Assembly (NCBI RefSeq): GCF_021018895.1
Contig: NC_079374.1
Location: 3,145,212 to 3,209,211, forward strand
Source of the DNA: Seriola aureovittata
Taxonomy: Eukaryota; Chordata; Actinopteri; Carangiformes; Carangidae
DNA length: 64,000 nt
Direction: 5' to 3'
Shown: positions 34,207 to 46,539 of the stretch, piece after piece
Layout: each line of letters begins with the position of its first letter
Numbering within the stretch: the stretch's first letter is position 1
The notes under the pieces: model-generated
The model's database searches: none
Seen by the model: only the letters and a program-made list of their open reading frames with translations
What the model was told of the DNA's origin: nothing
Translations under genes and position numbers: made by a program

Positions 34207-34499
34207 CTCCTCTGCAATGGGGTAAATGACAAAATGAGAAAAGACTGAGATACAAGAGAAGAGAAGGAAACATAGCAGAAAGGAAGCATGTCCTGATTAA
34301 AACTAAGAGTCTGCAGCCATGAAATGAACCGCCAGAATGAACTGCCAGAAACACGTCCATCTTTGTTTTTTGCAACTTTTTCATGACTAAATACAAACAG
34401 AATAATCCAAACATACATGTTCCCTCAGCCGACACACACTGTGTTGTTATGGTTGACTTAAAGGGACGGTGCTTTCCTGCTAAAGGAGTAAACACAATG

Positions 34500-35628
34500 A
34501 TTTTCCTTTCCTATTCAAAGGCATTCAGGTGAGTCCTCTTTTAATCTTTTAAAAAAAATTATTTATCTACAATGTTTATATAAAACAAATTAGTTTAACT
34601 GAACACACTGATATTATGAAATCAACAATGAAAATAACTGTTTTCAGTGCTCTACACCAGCAGCTGTTAGCATGCTAACACGCTACTAAACACCAAGTAC
34701 AGCCGAGGCTGCTGGGAATATCATTAGTTTTGGAGGTATTATGTGTTATTAAAGTAAATTTAGACTTATATATATATTGATAATTAACAGATAAAGTAAA
34801 ATACCACCAGTTTAAACTTGTTATTTTATATAAGGCCTGATGTTAGGGTGTGCTGCTGCCCCCTCAGCATCCCTACTACCTGTGTGCGTTAATATGAATT
34901 TCATGGCCAAATGAGTCATCAACAATGAGCTGGTCTGTGAGAAGGGACAGCGACATTTTTACTTCCTTAGTAAGTTAAATGTTTTTTAATGTGGACAGAA
35001 AAATGATGTTATTGTTTTACTGAATCTGTCCTAACATTCTGAATGATGAACATCTGAGCCAGATTGTAAAAAGGTGGCTGTGAAGGTGACGGGTGTCCCA
35101 CTGACATCCCCCCCCCCCCCCCCCCCCCCCCCGACAGCCATCTTTGATCTGCAGGTTCTCTGCGAGGCCTGATCCATATTGGACTCTTCACTCTGAGCTG
35201 GACGCCCCTCCCTGTAGAGGCTGTAGAGTCAGAGCTCCTCGGTTCAGGTGCAATAGAACAAAAAAACTCCTTCATCTCATGAGTAATAATCCTGTTTTTT
35301 TACAGTGTTTGTTTTTACATAGTGTTGTGCGTTTTATTATTTTGTGTATATTATTGCACTTGTGTCATTTCTTAACTGTTTTTTTTTATGTGAGTGCAAT
35401 TCAAGTTTCCCACTTGAGATAATAAAATGAATCTGAATCTGAAACGACTGACAGACCGACATCATCATCCCTACAAACGCTCAGCTAGCACGGCTAACAA
35501 TACAGCCTCTTTGTGTACGTGTTCCCGCTCAGCTCTGATCTCTGCTTAAAAAAAGGTGTATTAGCTCACCTGCTCAGCAACAATACCAGCCATCTCCACT
35601 GTCACGCTAAATTAGCCTTCATTGGGCA

Positions 35629-35630
<2 letters not shown>
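34500..35630 (+). other. intergenic; poly(C) run and a LINE-like 3' tail
   Basis: 25 consecutive C at 35108-35132. About 35280-35440 ends 'ttgagataataaaatgaatc' followed by a tandem 'tgaatc', as in 3' tails of fish LINEs; that identification is tentative. No gene. Confidence 0.45.
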
Positions 35631-35995
<365 letters not shown>

Positions 35996-36157
35996 AAATC
36001 CACAGATTTCCTCTCACTTTGTTTGTGTTTTCCTGTGTTGAACCTTATCTCATTTTACGGGGACGGCTGAGATGATACAGGGTTAGAAATAAATCCAGGA
36101 GGAGAATACCAGTGCAGCTTCACAGAGAGAACTGAGGAGCTTCCAGAGGCTGCAATT

Positions 36158-36220
36158 ATATATATATATATATATATTTATTTATTTATTTATTTTTTTA
36201 TTTTTTTACTTTTTAGCACC
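36158..36220 (+). repeat. (TA)n and (TTTA)n tract
   Basis: (TA)n at about 36158-36177 followed by TTTA repeats and T runs. Confidence 0.85.
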
Positions 36221-36464
36221 GTGTGTGTGAGTGAGTGAGGTAGTGAGTGAGTCATTGTGTCACATAGTAGGCTTGCTGGAGTGGGCCGCCCCACTGCCAG
36301 ATGCTATCATGGGGCTGGAGTGGCGTGTTGTGATCGGTGACTGCTGGAACTCGGCCACATGTGACATCGGATATGAGCTGAAGGTGAGGAGGGCAAAGAT
36401 GGAAAAAAGAATGATGACTGAGGAGGAGAAAAAGGGGGAGCGATATGTCTTTTAATATTTTCCA

Positions 36465-36640
36465 ATTTTTCCTGAGCTCATTACATTTACTCAAATGGGG
36501 TAATTCATACTTCTACTTTACTACAATTCAGAGTAAATGTAATTTTTAGTTTATCTGACAGCTGTAGCTCTTTTTCAGATCAAGATTTGACATTAAAAAC
36601 AATGGATTACAACATCACAATGCACTGTTAGAAATTTGAA
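36465..36640 (+). repeat. repeat A fragment
   Basis: 'cattacatttactcaaatgg', 'cagctgtagctctttttcag', 'aagatttgacattaaaaaca' match the order seen in the other repeat A copies. Confidence 0.5.
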
Positions 36641-36989
36641 ATTTGAACGTAGTGAAGCATTCAGCAGTTAAAGAGCTGGACGTTTCCCTCAGGAGCTGGA
36701 GGAGACCAAACACAGAGCTAAAAGAGATAGAGGGAACACTGGACTTAGATCCATCAGGTGGACAGAGACTTAAATGATTCACCAACCAACTATCAACTTA
36801 AAAGGCGATGATACTCTCTCTACACAACATGTTTGCACGTTACCAGTGCAGGTTTAAAACTATAAAAACAACAGCAAAGTTCTGCTTTCTGTACCGGTGA
36901 ATCAGTGTTAACGGCCCAATAAGGCGATGTTATTTCATGTGTCTGTAGAGCAAGTACTCTCACTCCTCCGCTCTTCACCAGGCCACTGC

Positions 36990-38170
36990 GGGTCAGCCAT
37001 TTTGGTCGCTAATGGGTGTGTTTGAAGGCTGGAGAGTAAACCAGCCGAGGAAGTCCTCATTAGACCTCCACTCTTATTTCTTCTCCCTCACCCCTCTCTG
37101 CTTTACCTGCCTCCGTCTCTCCCAGTTTCTTTTCCACTCCTCCCTCCCTTCTCCCTGTTTTTCTCCTTCCCTCCCTCTCTCTCTCTCTCCTTTAACTAGG
37201 CCGTGCCAGTCAGTGGGATCAGGCCCGGGCCTCCTAGCCTCGCCTCCCAGACAACTGCAAACAATTAGGGAAATTAGTGGCTCCAGCATCACCATCAGGA
37301 GGCCTGCTTGTTTATAATTTAATCGGGGCGCATGTCAAAACAGTCAGAGCTTGAGAGAAACAAGATGCGTCGGCGAGATGAAATTCAAACTGCCAGCCAG
37401 CTCAAAATATTAGGACTGTTTGTTTAATAGCGTGCGACCAACTGGGTAAGAGCAAAATGTAGAGAGCAGCAGGGGGAGGGAGGGAGGGAGGAGGGAGGCA
37501 GAGAGGGAAAATACTAATGAAGAAATGAGGAAAGAAAACAGCATGGGAAAATATGAAGATGTATTAATTCAGTTTTTTTTTTTTTTTTTTTTTTAAATCT
37601 ATTCCACGTTTTGTGAGTTAATGCATTTTATTTTTTCTCTTCTCTCTCTCTCTCTCCCTCGGCCCCCACTTCTTTCACTTAGCAGTGCTCTGGGAATTTC
37701 AAACGCTTGGATCTGTGCCGCCTTTCAAATTCATTATAAAAGCTTTTTGCTAACTAAATAGAGAGAGAGAGGGAGAGGAAAAAAAAACTGCCACATTCAT
37801 CTCTTAGCCCCCGCGCTCCCTCCCCCTCGCCCCCTGACAATATATAAATAAACTAGAGTGACCTGATTGAGATGTAAAAGGCAGGGAGTTAGCACTGGGA
37901 CCCATACATTACTTCCCAACATTAACAGTAGTCTACTCAGCCGACACATGGTGGTGGGAGTATGGCCCCTGGGCAAATGGAGAGGTTAGAACTAATGCCC
38001 CCCCTCCCTCCTATAACCGCTCGCCTGTGCCCACACCCTTGGAAAGTATGGGCTACGGTTGGCAGCGCGATGATACCGCCACAAAGCTGACATATTTCAC
38101 ATAGACGTTCCCGGGTTGTGGTATCCATTAATGTAAAGACTTATCATATTCACAACAATTTTCCTGCCCA
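36990..38170. promoter_or_regulatory. CNE-like cluster 3' of satb2
   Basis: Several repeat-free islands: 37015-37080 ('aagtcctcattagacctcca'), 37195-37445 ('gacaactgcaaacaattagg', 'tgcttgtttataatttaatc', 'gactgtttgtttaatagcgt'), 37690-37960 ('ttcaaattcattataaaagc', 'gacaatatataaataaacta', 'acctgattgagatgtaaaag', 'tacattacttcccaacatta') and 38030-38170 ('gtatccattaatgtaaagac'). A 22-base T run lies at 37573-37594. No coding signal. Among the densest such clusters in the window. Confidence 0.42.
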
Positions 38171-38319
38171 GATTCAACTTTTCCCCCTGTTTTTTTAAAA
38201 GTCAGTGCCGCCGCTAACGAGTCGCCGCCTTTACCCCAGCAAGAAAAACACGGGCGGAGATGATTTTCAAAACCAACTTTAGACATGTACAGGAAAGGCT
38301 TGTCAAGTTAGAGATCATC

Positions 38320-39080
38320 TTATGATGGGATCACACCTGCCGTGACGCCCGGAAACATACTGACTGTATCTTGCAGGTTGTGATGATCCTGTGGAGACAG
38401 AACCAGTCCACAGGACAGACACCTGCCACAGTCCTCAGAAGCTCCTCAGAGGTGGTTCCTGCTACAGCAGGTGTGTCTCCAGAACCGCATCTTAAAAGCA
38501 AATGTATTTTACCGGCAAAAGATTACGCTAATCCTAATAATGCTGAATATCGGATCTGATAATCGACAAACGCACACACTCTGACTCACAAGATGATATT
38601 TGAGGAAGTGACTTGACACAAGCGTCAAAAGGTGGAGACGGATCTCCAGCTCCACAATGGATCTTCCTGACCACATTCACACACACTTGCTAGCTAGCCT
38701 GGTTAGTAATCAACAATGAACTGTTACCCTGCTACGAACGACAGCCACCTCCCGCTGCATTCGGACTGCGGGCTCCTGAAAAATCGCTTGCAGCTACATT
38801 GGATTTTCAGCAGAGTAACGTTAACCCACCAAAAAAAGTAAAACTTGGTGTCGTCGTCATAGAAACAAATCACAGTGATTGTGATGTTCACTGTAACTTT
38901 CCCACGTCTCTGCCGCAAATACCGAGTACGGTGTTGACCAATCCCATAATACTGCAGGCGGGACATTGATCACGCTGTGACCTTTCATAAAGAGGCGGCT
39001 GCATCAGAGCCAAAAGGAGCACATTTTTAATTTATCCACTCAATCTGAAATCCGATCTGACACATCTACGATTCCAATAA
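38320..39080 (+). other. intergenic, possibly repeat-derived
   Basis: 'atcggatctgat' near 38550 and 'atccgatctgac' near 39050 suggest element ends but are not clean inverted repeats. No gene recognised. Confidence 0.3.
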
Positions 39081-39379
39081 TTGGAAAGATGACGAATATA
39101 TAAAAAGCATTAAAAGCATGTCGTGCGGTCTTTAAAATATCCTCAGCAGGCGAGTGGACGGTGAGCCGAGTATAGATGGAGGGTGAAGGGTGAGGCTGAC
39201 GATGATGGTCTCAGTGGAGCATCATTAAGCTGATGAGAATCACAACAAGGCAGTAATTGGTGATAAGATGATGCATGGTGAAAGTGATCCAGAGCCAGGG
39301 ATCATGATAGCAGAAACACAGAACAACGCACACACACACACAGTACACCTCAGTGACAGACAACCCAGCGAGCAGACTG

Positions 39380-39690
39380 CGAGGCTGGCAGACATGCAGG
39401 GTCCTGGTCAAAGAGCATTATTTAGAGTACATGACTGCATGCAGCGCGGCACCAAACGGCTTTCATTACGCCAGTCTGCTGGCCCCGCTAATGCCTGTTC
39501 CCCCGGCTACCTCGGCCGGCCAGTCAGTCAGACAGACACACAGGCCCTGACCATCAGCCGCCAGTCCACGCAATCAGCCGCCTGCTATCAGCTCTCTAAT
39601 TGGATCAGTGGCACGAATGTGATTACAGCAGGCGTATTTATTTACATAATAATTATTACCGCCCTCCCCAGAGGAGCCAGAGGAGAACGC
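39380..39690. promoter_or_regulatory. CNE-like element
   Basis: 'cattatttagagtacatgac', 'ggctttcattacgccagtct', 'gctctctaattggatcagtg', 'gcgtatttatttacataata', 'attattaccgccctc'. Repeat-free with abrupt transition to purine-rich sequence at 39670. No protein recognised. Confidence 0.4.
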
Positions 39691-41140
39691 CAGGGTCTGG
39701 GGAGAGATGAAGGGTGGGATATAAAAGAGGGGGGAGGATGGAGGGAGGGGGGGGGACAGTGAGAACAGCAGGAAGGGTGAAGAGTCTTCCTGTTGAAAAA
39801 GACAGATGGACCAGGAGACAAACAGGGGCAGAGTGGAAGTGAAGAGAAATAAGACACACAAAAATGTTTGGACAAAAGCCCCATTTAAAAGAAACGTCAG
39901 GATGACGCACTCTCTACACAAGTGACACGAAGAACCAAGATTACTGTTGTTTCCTCATGGACACCAACCGACTTTATGATGCAAGTTCGCAGGATTTTAT
40001 TTTCCTTTAGCATCTTTAGCTTCAGATTGAAAGTAAAAGAAACAGTGAAGACATGACGAAGAGGAGAAATGAGGCAGAGCAACTAACCGAACATTATTAA
40101 TTATTCACCCTTTAGTCGTGTAATATTAAAAGTGAAAACATCCTGTTTAAAAATATTAAAAAACAAAGCACACATCTAATTTCCAAGGTTTGGAGGCAAA
40201 CGTAAATAAGATTTCATCATACTTATGATAATTAGCTGTTTCTTTATTTCCATTTCTTCTTCAGGGATCAATTCAGCACAATATAATGTAGGTGCATAAA
40301 GTGCCTGTGTACATTTGGACACATACACAGAGTACAGACCCCTTCATTTTCCCTCCAGAAGTTCCCTCATAACGTGGTGACTTTAGCTCCAGGAGATTAT
40401 CTGTTAAATCTTTAAATATGAGACGGCACATTTTAGAGGTTGTGGAGAAGTTGTGGAGAAGAATGGCTCAGTAGACTGTTTACTAACTGCCCAATAAAAC
40501 GTCAGTACTTTTATAAATCAACCTGAAATATTCACGTACAGTATAAAAAGTGGTAACTGGAAAATGTAAAATTAGAGTTTTACAACTTTTAGTCGATGTA
40601 AGTGTAATTTTATTTTATCCATATCCTATATTATCAGATGAATATATAGATAAATTAAATAATGTATTGTACATTATTAGTACAAGTCTTTTCTTCAATT
40701 TAAACCATTAACCACAGTTCTGTGATGTTTACATGAGTTGAGTTGATGTTATTTTGTATTAAATAAAAGGTATGTAAAGGATTTATTGAGCTAAAATGAG
40801 CTTCTTGAGGTGTAGCTAGCTACCACTGTGAAAATCTGCTGGTGACAGACGTCAGATGAGAAGCTTGTTCAGTCAGAAATCGAGGAGCCACTGTTTCAGA
40901 CGTTACTAAGAATTTCGAGGGGTAAATCTGCATCTGTGCAACAGCAGCTGTAACTCAAGGGGGTGTGGCTTAACAAACGTCCGATTATGGTCTTGTTGAC
41001 AAAAAGCCTTCCTCTGTTGGACTCAACAGTGTTAGTGTCTGTGTGGTCTGAACTCTAGGCTAACCAGATTAGCATGCAGGTAAGGAGAAAATGGAACCAG
41101 GTTAGCCATTAGCATGCTGATGGCGGAGACCTCAGATATT
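39691..41140 (+). other. intergenic, no recognised gene
   Basis: AT-rich, no coding signal; possible decayed repeats around 40380-40620. Confidence 0.4.
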
Positions 41141-41149
41141 ACAGTCTCT

Positions 41150-41400
41150 GTCTGTTGATGCAGTTTGGCCCGGAGCCAGACCCGGCTCCTGACTCCCGTC
41201 CCTCATGTGAACACGTGCTACACATAATGACGTACGCTGCACAAACTCACAGATGCATGGACAGATTAATTCGCTCTCATAATTTCCCAGAGTGGGAGCC
41301 ACAACATGGATTTCCCATTTTGCCAATGGCTGGTGACGTGATATGTCTTTACTGTTTGAACAAAACTGGCCCCCCAGAGGACCCTCCTCCAAACTCAATG
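41150..41400. promoter_or_regulatory. CNE-like element
   Basis: 'acagattaattcgctctcat', 'aatttcccagagtgggagcc', 'ggatttcccattttgccaat', 'gtgatatgtctttactgttt'. Open on both strands over about 80 codons, but neither translation resembles a known family. Unusually stop-poor sequence on both strands is common in CNEs by chance. Confidence 0.4.
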
Positions 41401-41499
41401 TAAATACAACTCTGTATTTCAATAACAGAGGCAGACAGACAGAGAGAGAGACGGAGTGAGACAGACAGAGAGGGATGGAGGGGCTCTGGGGACACAGTT

Positions 41500-41770
41500 G
41501 CGTTTACGTTTGCTGCCATTGAAGTTGTCCAAAGCCTGGCTTTGCCTGCTGCTTAATGGTGCTTAATCACGGAGCTCCTAAAATAGGCCATTATATCAGC
41601 ACTGAGCTCTAGAATTACACAGAGCCCTCAGGGCCTGAACAACAGAGCTTTTGTTAATAAGCTGCCATTAATCAGATCCGTTACGGAAGCCACTGGTTCA
41701 ACGGGCGGCACCGCGGTTGATAAATACCTCAAGAATAAAAAACAATTTACTCACCTAGTCTAAACCGCAG
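41500..41770. promoter_or_regulatory. strong CNE-like element with TGCTTAAT direct repeat
   Basis: Repeat-free: 'gctgccattgaagttgtcca', TGCTTAAT at 41550-41557 and 41560-41567, 'ctaaaataggccattatatc', 'gttaataagctgccattaat', 'cgcggttgataaatacctca'. Homeodomain cores are regularly spaced. Looks more conserved-element-like than almost any other stretch in the window; needs alignment. Confidence 0.45.
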
Positions 41771-41813
41771 TTGATATGCGTGTACGTGTGTGTGTGAGTG
41801 TGTGTGAGCGAGT

Positions 41814-41818
<5 letters not shown>

Positions 41819-41844
<26 letters not shown>
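41819..41844 (+). repeat. (TG)n microsatellite
   Basis: Short (TG)n with a degenerate TG/GA region just before it. Confidence 0.85.
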
Positions 41845-41847
<3 letters not shown>

Positions 41848-42571
41848 ACAGAGGCTGGGTGGGACAGGAAGCACGCAGGCTGACTAAAGACACCCAGAGG
41901 ACTGGTAGCAGAGCTGGTGTAAATATTCCTCAGTGTGTTGGAGATAGAGATTAATACCACGCGCTGATTATTACGGAGCTGAAACAGCAAATATCTGCTA
42001 ACCTCATTTTCAGCTTTCCCACTGTAACTCACTGATGGACACCCATCAGGTGCTCACCGTCGTCACAAAGGCTCCTCTGGGGGCAAACAATGCCCATGCT
42101 AATGGGGGTTAATCAAATATCTGGCAACCCTGCTTCTCACTAACAGCCAGTTTTTGCAGCGTAAGTCATTGATCTGCACTTTTCAATACTTGTAATTAAC
42201 TGACCACTAACACGTCCGTCAAGTTGACAGACCATCAAAGCAGCTGATTGGAACACATGTTTACTTCAGTGTTTCACACAGTGTTACAGCTTTTATCGCC
42301 ACTAACTTTTCACCAGATCTTTTTCTGTCGCTTCTCTGTAGCATCACATGTTCGCACTCTCTCCACTCATTACTGCCACTCCTGTTAATCAGTTGTGTCT
42401 TTCCCATCAATCTCTCCCTCCTTCTCTCTTTTTCACCCCCCCTTCCCCTCTTCCTCCCCCCGTCGTCTCCCCACCCTATCTGTCTCTCTCCACTCAGCCA
42501 GAGACAGACGCAGGGCTCTTCATAGCAGATAAAGCCGCTAATTTCATTAATTATGAACCAATATGTTACAG

Positions 42572-42574
<3 letters not shown>

Positions 42575-42660
<86 letters not shown>
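42575..42660 (+). repeat. (TG)n microsatellite, 86 bases
   Basis: Perfect (TG)n, second longest in the window. A (GGA)n tract follows at about 42821-42846. Confidence 0.95.
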
Positions 42661-42661
<1 letters not shown>

Positions 42662-42849
42662 TGGAGCAATGGGGGGAATTGGAGGGTCCCTTGAACTGGC
42701 ATCTGGTCCACTCTGGCATCCAGGAACGAGGGAATAGAAAGGAAGGAGGAAGAGACGGCAGCAGAAGGAGAGAATTACAGAGAGAGATGAAGGACAAAAG
42801 TGAGAGGAAGTGGCTCTACAGGAGGAGGAGGAGGAGGAGGAGGAGGACG

Positions 42850-43840
42850 TGAAGGTGATGCCGTAGAGAGAGACAGGAGGGAGACAAAGTGACAGAGACG
42901 CCAACATGTGGTCAGATCTCACGTATATACAGAACTGTGTGTTTGTCAGTCATGTGATGTTTATGAGATGTCTCCTAGAAATTACCTTTTTATTTCAGTT
43001 ATTGTGGCGGCAACATAATCTCTGGATTACGCTCACAGTTAACTTCTTTTTTTAAATGAACAAAGCACTATATTTATTAACAGCAGCCGTGTCTCCAGGA
43101 GGCGGCTGGGGTGGAAGGCGCCTGTCACACCAGAGACACGGGATTCACATCCACAGTCCCCGTCTGTGGTTCAGGAAACACGTTACGTTATGTTACGTGA
43201 ATAAAGCTGAGAATCATTTCTAATTAAACGTGATGACAGATTCCCAGCAGCATGTTGGAACTGGCTCCTCGGGGCCTGATGCGGCAGGTGTTTTCATTTC
43301 AACTGCTTTGACCAAAAGTCTGAAAAACCACCTCATGCAAGCATATCATTTATTTTTCAAACTCCCGTGTTTCCACATCTCTTTTTAAGTTTTTAGTTTC
43401 AAACTGCACAAGCAGCAAAGGTTCCTATTGTTTTTCTTCTGACAAACATGAAACACACTCCTGGGGTTTAATGTCCATTAAAAAAATATAATCAACTCAT
43501 TTGCTAGAATTCAACAAACTACAGTTCTCATGAAGTTGCAGCATTGTGGTGCTTTACATTAATGTCTTCCTCATCCATGAAATCCACCTACACTCTTCTC
43601 TAATGTCATCTTTCCAACTCTTTTGCTGTAATCTCTGCCGTCTAAAATACCATCTAGCCCTCTGAGTCCTGCTATTACTACAACAGCCATGTCTGGACGA
43701 CAGAGACTGACCAGCGCCTTCCCAGAATAAAGCCGTGGCCTCCGTCCATCGAGACAGTGAGTGAAGTTAAACTTGAATCGGCAAAAAACCAAATGTGATC
43801 AAAGAGAAGGTCATACAATAAAACAATATAAAATATATCC
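42850..43840 (+). other. intergenic, no recognised gene
   Basis: No coding or repeat signal I can identify. Confidence 0.35.
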
Positions 43841-43847
43841 AAGAAAA

Positions 43848-43979
43848 GTTGAATCATGGGGCAACTGGAGTTGGTTGTAGATACTTCAGGATGTTTCACT
43901 TCTCATCCAAGAGGCTTCTTCAGTTCTAGAGGTGATATTCAAGTTTCTACAACCAAGTCCAGTTGCCCCTCGATTCAAC
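43848..43979. repeat. fold-back inverted repeat, 34-base arms
   Basis: Left arm 43848-43881 (gttgaatcatggggcaactg...) and right arm 43946-43979 are reverse complements at about 31 of 34 positions, separated by 64 bases. The loop, read in reverse, contains 'gaagaagcctcttggatgag', a phrase I associate with fish retroelements, possibly Penelope-type; that link is uncertain. Confidence 0.7.
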
Positions 43980-44029
43980 TGGTTGATGACATTGGGAATA
44001 GTTGATGAAGCGGTTCAGTCAGTAACGAG

Positions 44030-44280
44030 AATCACCGCCCTGTGGTCATATCCCTCCGCCACTCAGACTAGTTCCAGGTTAGTGAACATTTGCATCACAC
44101 TGGAAGAAGTTCCTTCAAGGCGTTCTGGAGATATTGTGCTCACGAGGCCAAAACCATGTTCAGTTCATCTTTGAGTTCTAGTGAATGTTTGTGCCTTCAC
44201 GGTGCAAATGAAATATCATGTCCACCAGAATGGGACCGACGGACAACCAGAAAACAAAATGCCTCCTGCTCTGACTTTTG
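44030..44280 (+). repeat. interspersed repeat D, second copy
   Basis: 'ccctccgccactcagactag' is shared with 27466-27485 and 'cagttcatctttgagttcta', 'accagaatgggaccgacgga' with the 27.7-kb copy. The hormone-response-like palindromes are not present here. Confidence 0.6.
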
Positions 44281-44608
44281 AGACAGAGTTTGGACTGAGA
44301 TCATTTCTCCAACCTTAACGTTAAACAGTCTTCCACAGCCCAGCCTGTCACCAACATGTTCATATACGGATCAATATCAAAAACACACTTGATACTCTGA
44401 CAACAGAGACTGGACCAGAGTCAGACTGACCCTTTAAGCCTCCTCATCATCTATCAGCTTGCAGGGTCACAGGATACTGTGCGATAACCTTCCTGCTCTG
44501 ATGTGGCTGTTTGAGTCTTACGCCTCTTCTTCTGTGTGTCCCTAACAGGTGTGTCCCTCACGCTACACTGCTTCCTGCCTCTTACCTCGCTCTCTCTCTC
44601 AAACACAC

Positions 44609-44609
<1 letters not shown>

Positions 44610-44671
<62 letters not shown>

Positions 44672-44853
44672 CAGCCTAATCAGTCGCGCTTCACGTCCAA
44701 AAGATGGCACACGGTGTGAGCTGGATAAATAGCGGAGGCGCATGTGTCTTTGGTATTATTAGTAATTGTGTGTGTAAACTGTTTCACATCAACCCACTCT
44801 ATTACAACAGCTGCCCTGCAAATCACCACAGGCTGTGGCAGCTGATGACTTCT

Positions 44854-44914
<61 letters not shown>
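44610..44914 (+). repeat. (CA)n and (TG)n pair
   Basis: (CA)n 44610-44669 and (TG)n 44856-44914, in opposite orientation about 190 bases apart, so they could form a stem of up to about 58 bases. Confidence 0.92.
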
Positions 44915-44921
<7 letters not shown>

Positions 44922-45307
44922 AGAAAACAGCCTCCATAAGCACATCCTAACAAAGGTATACGGACTCATGTGACACATGTGCATTTTATTTGACAAAGGT
45001 GACCAAGTGCACTTTTATCGGAGGATTACTGCCATTTCATTGGTTGATAAATAAAGGTTTAACAGTCCGGATATTGGAGGGAAGCGACAGTATTGGGTGG
45101 GTGTGCTGTGTGACGGCCTAGGTTGTTAAATTGTACTCATAAGCCAGCAGTTAAATGTTGGTTAATGATGCGCCCAGAAACACAGAGGGACAGAGACAGC
45201 AGAGCGACCTTTGGACTCTGCAGAGTGTCCTCAGGATAATCCCTGGTCATAAATATCACCCGATTCTCTCGGCACGTACACACATCCATGCACTAGTACA
45301 CTATAAA

Positions 45308-45308
45308 G

Positions 45309-45355
<47 letters not shown>

Positions 45356-45410
45356 CCTGTGGTCCTTAAGGGTCAGCGGTGGTTGTCCCGGTCGTTGCTG
45401 CGCACAAACA

Positions 45411-45441
<31 letters not shown>
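45308..45441 (+). repeat. (GA)n then (CA)n microsatellites
   Basis: (GA)n 45308-45352 and (CA)n 45413-45441. Confidence 0.92.
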
Positions 45442-45559
45442 CATCTCCACCGCCCTGGCCACAGACGCCTAGCCATGTCTCATGATTAGCATTGCCTGCT
45501 CCCTGCTTTTGTTTTTTTGCTTTGTTTGTTTGCCACTGTGCAGAAATATTTCTGTGGAA

Positions 45560-46000
45560 TCTAGCGTGATTGCACCATAGGTTAGCGACACCCATCCATT
45601 ACAGCAAAGAAGAGCCTTGTATTTAGACTTGCCTCAGCGGCAGCTATATTTATCAGCGCATGCCGAGCCCGGGCCAGACGCAGGCCCCGCCGCTCCACTT
45701 TACTGCTGAGCTGCCGGCCACACATTCCAACAGCCATCACGATACATGGCTAAAACTGGCCCGGAGATTAAGCGAATCCACAAATCGGTGTTTGTGTCAT
45801 TGCGCACGTGGAAACTAACATTTATTCATAGCTTCATTCAAGTACAGTGTTTCTATTGTATGCATGTGTGAGATGTTGCATTAGAATCATATTCAACTCT
45901 GATCATGCATGCCACAGATTTAACTACCTGCACCAGCTACAACAGTAAGATTTCAGTTTATACTTTATGCACGATGAGCACCTATAAATAAGTTTTACTG
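45560..46000. promoter_or_regulatory. CNE-like element
   Basis: 'gcggcagctatatttatcag', 'cgatacatggctaaaactgg', 'cggagattaagcgaatccac', later 'gttgcattagaatcatattc'. Repeat-free with GC-rich core; no coding signal. Confidence 0.4.
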
Positions 46001-46539
46001 ACGCCAATTAAACCCTCAAACTGATTCTAAATTCTGGTTCTATCAAAACCAAATTTCACTGGAAACATCAGAGACCAAGAACAAACCAACGAAGTGATCA
46101 TGGAGGCCTCACTCTACCATCTGTCCAGTCATCTCCAATACACTGCAGCTACAGAGTCAACAGTCACAACATCCTTGGCTGCATATAGAACCATATAGAG
46201 TCAATATTAGACCATCCATCTCTCACCTCGTCAATAAAAAGCAGAACTGCTGCTGCAGCTGCAAAAATCAATTCCCAGCAGTTCGCAGCTCTCGACCGAA
46301 TCACCTGACGCTCCCTGTAAGGAATGAATAATAAATCACTGCTGTTTATCTCATGGACAGGTATCACTCATCATAGCACGCATATACAAAGATGGCTGAC
46401 TGACGTCACTAAGTACTGCTGATGCCTCTGTGTGTTCACTCAGATAAACGTTTTGATGCTACAGGAAGAGTTTTTACGTATTGTAATGATGAACAGACAG
46501 TGAGCCCCTGAGCACAGACGTGTAAATGTAGTGATTTAG

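Noticed and set aside
38540..39060. Element bounded by ATCGGATCTGAT and ATCCGATCTGAC
   Set aside because: The two words are not proper inverted or direct repeats and no duplication flanks them.
41155..41403. Open frames on both strands
   Set aside because: Neither resembles a protein; double-strand openness fits a CNE or chance better.
42261..42797. 178-codon minus-strand frame
   Set aside because: Its core is a His/Thr run from the (TG)n array at 42575-42660, and its flanks are low-complexity.
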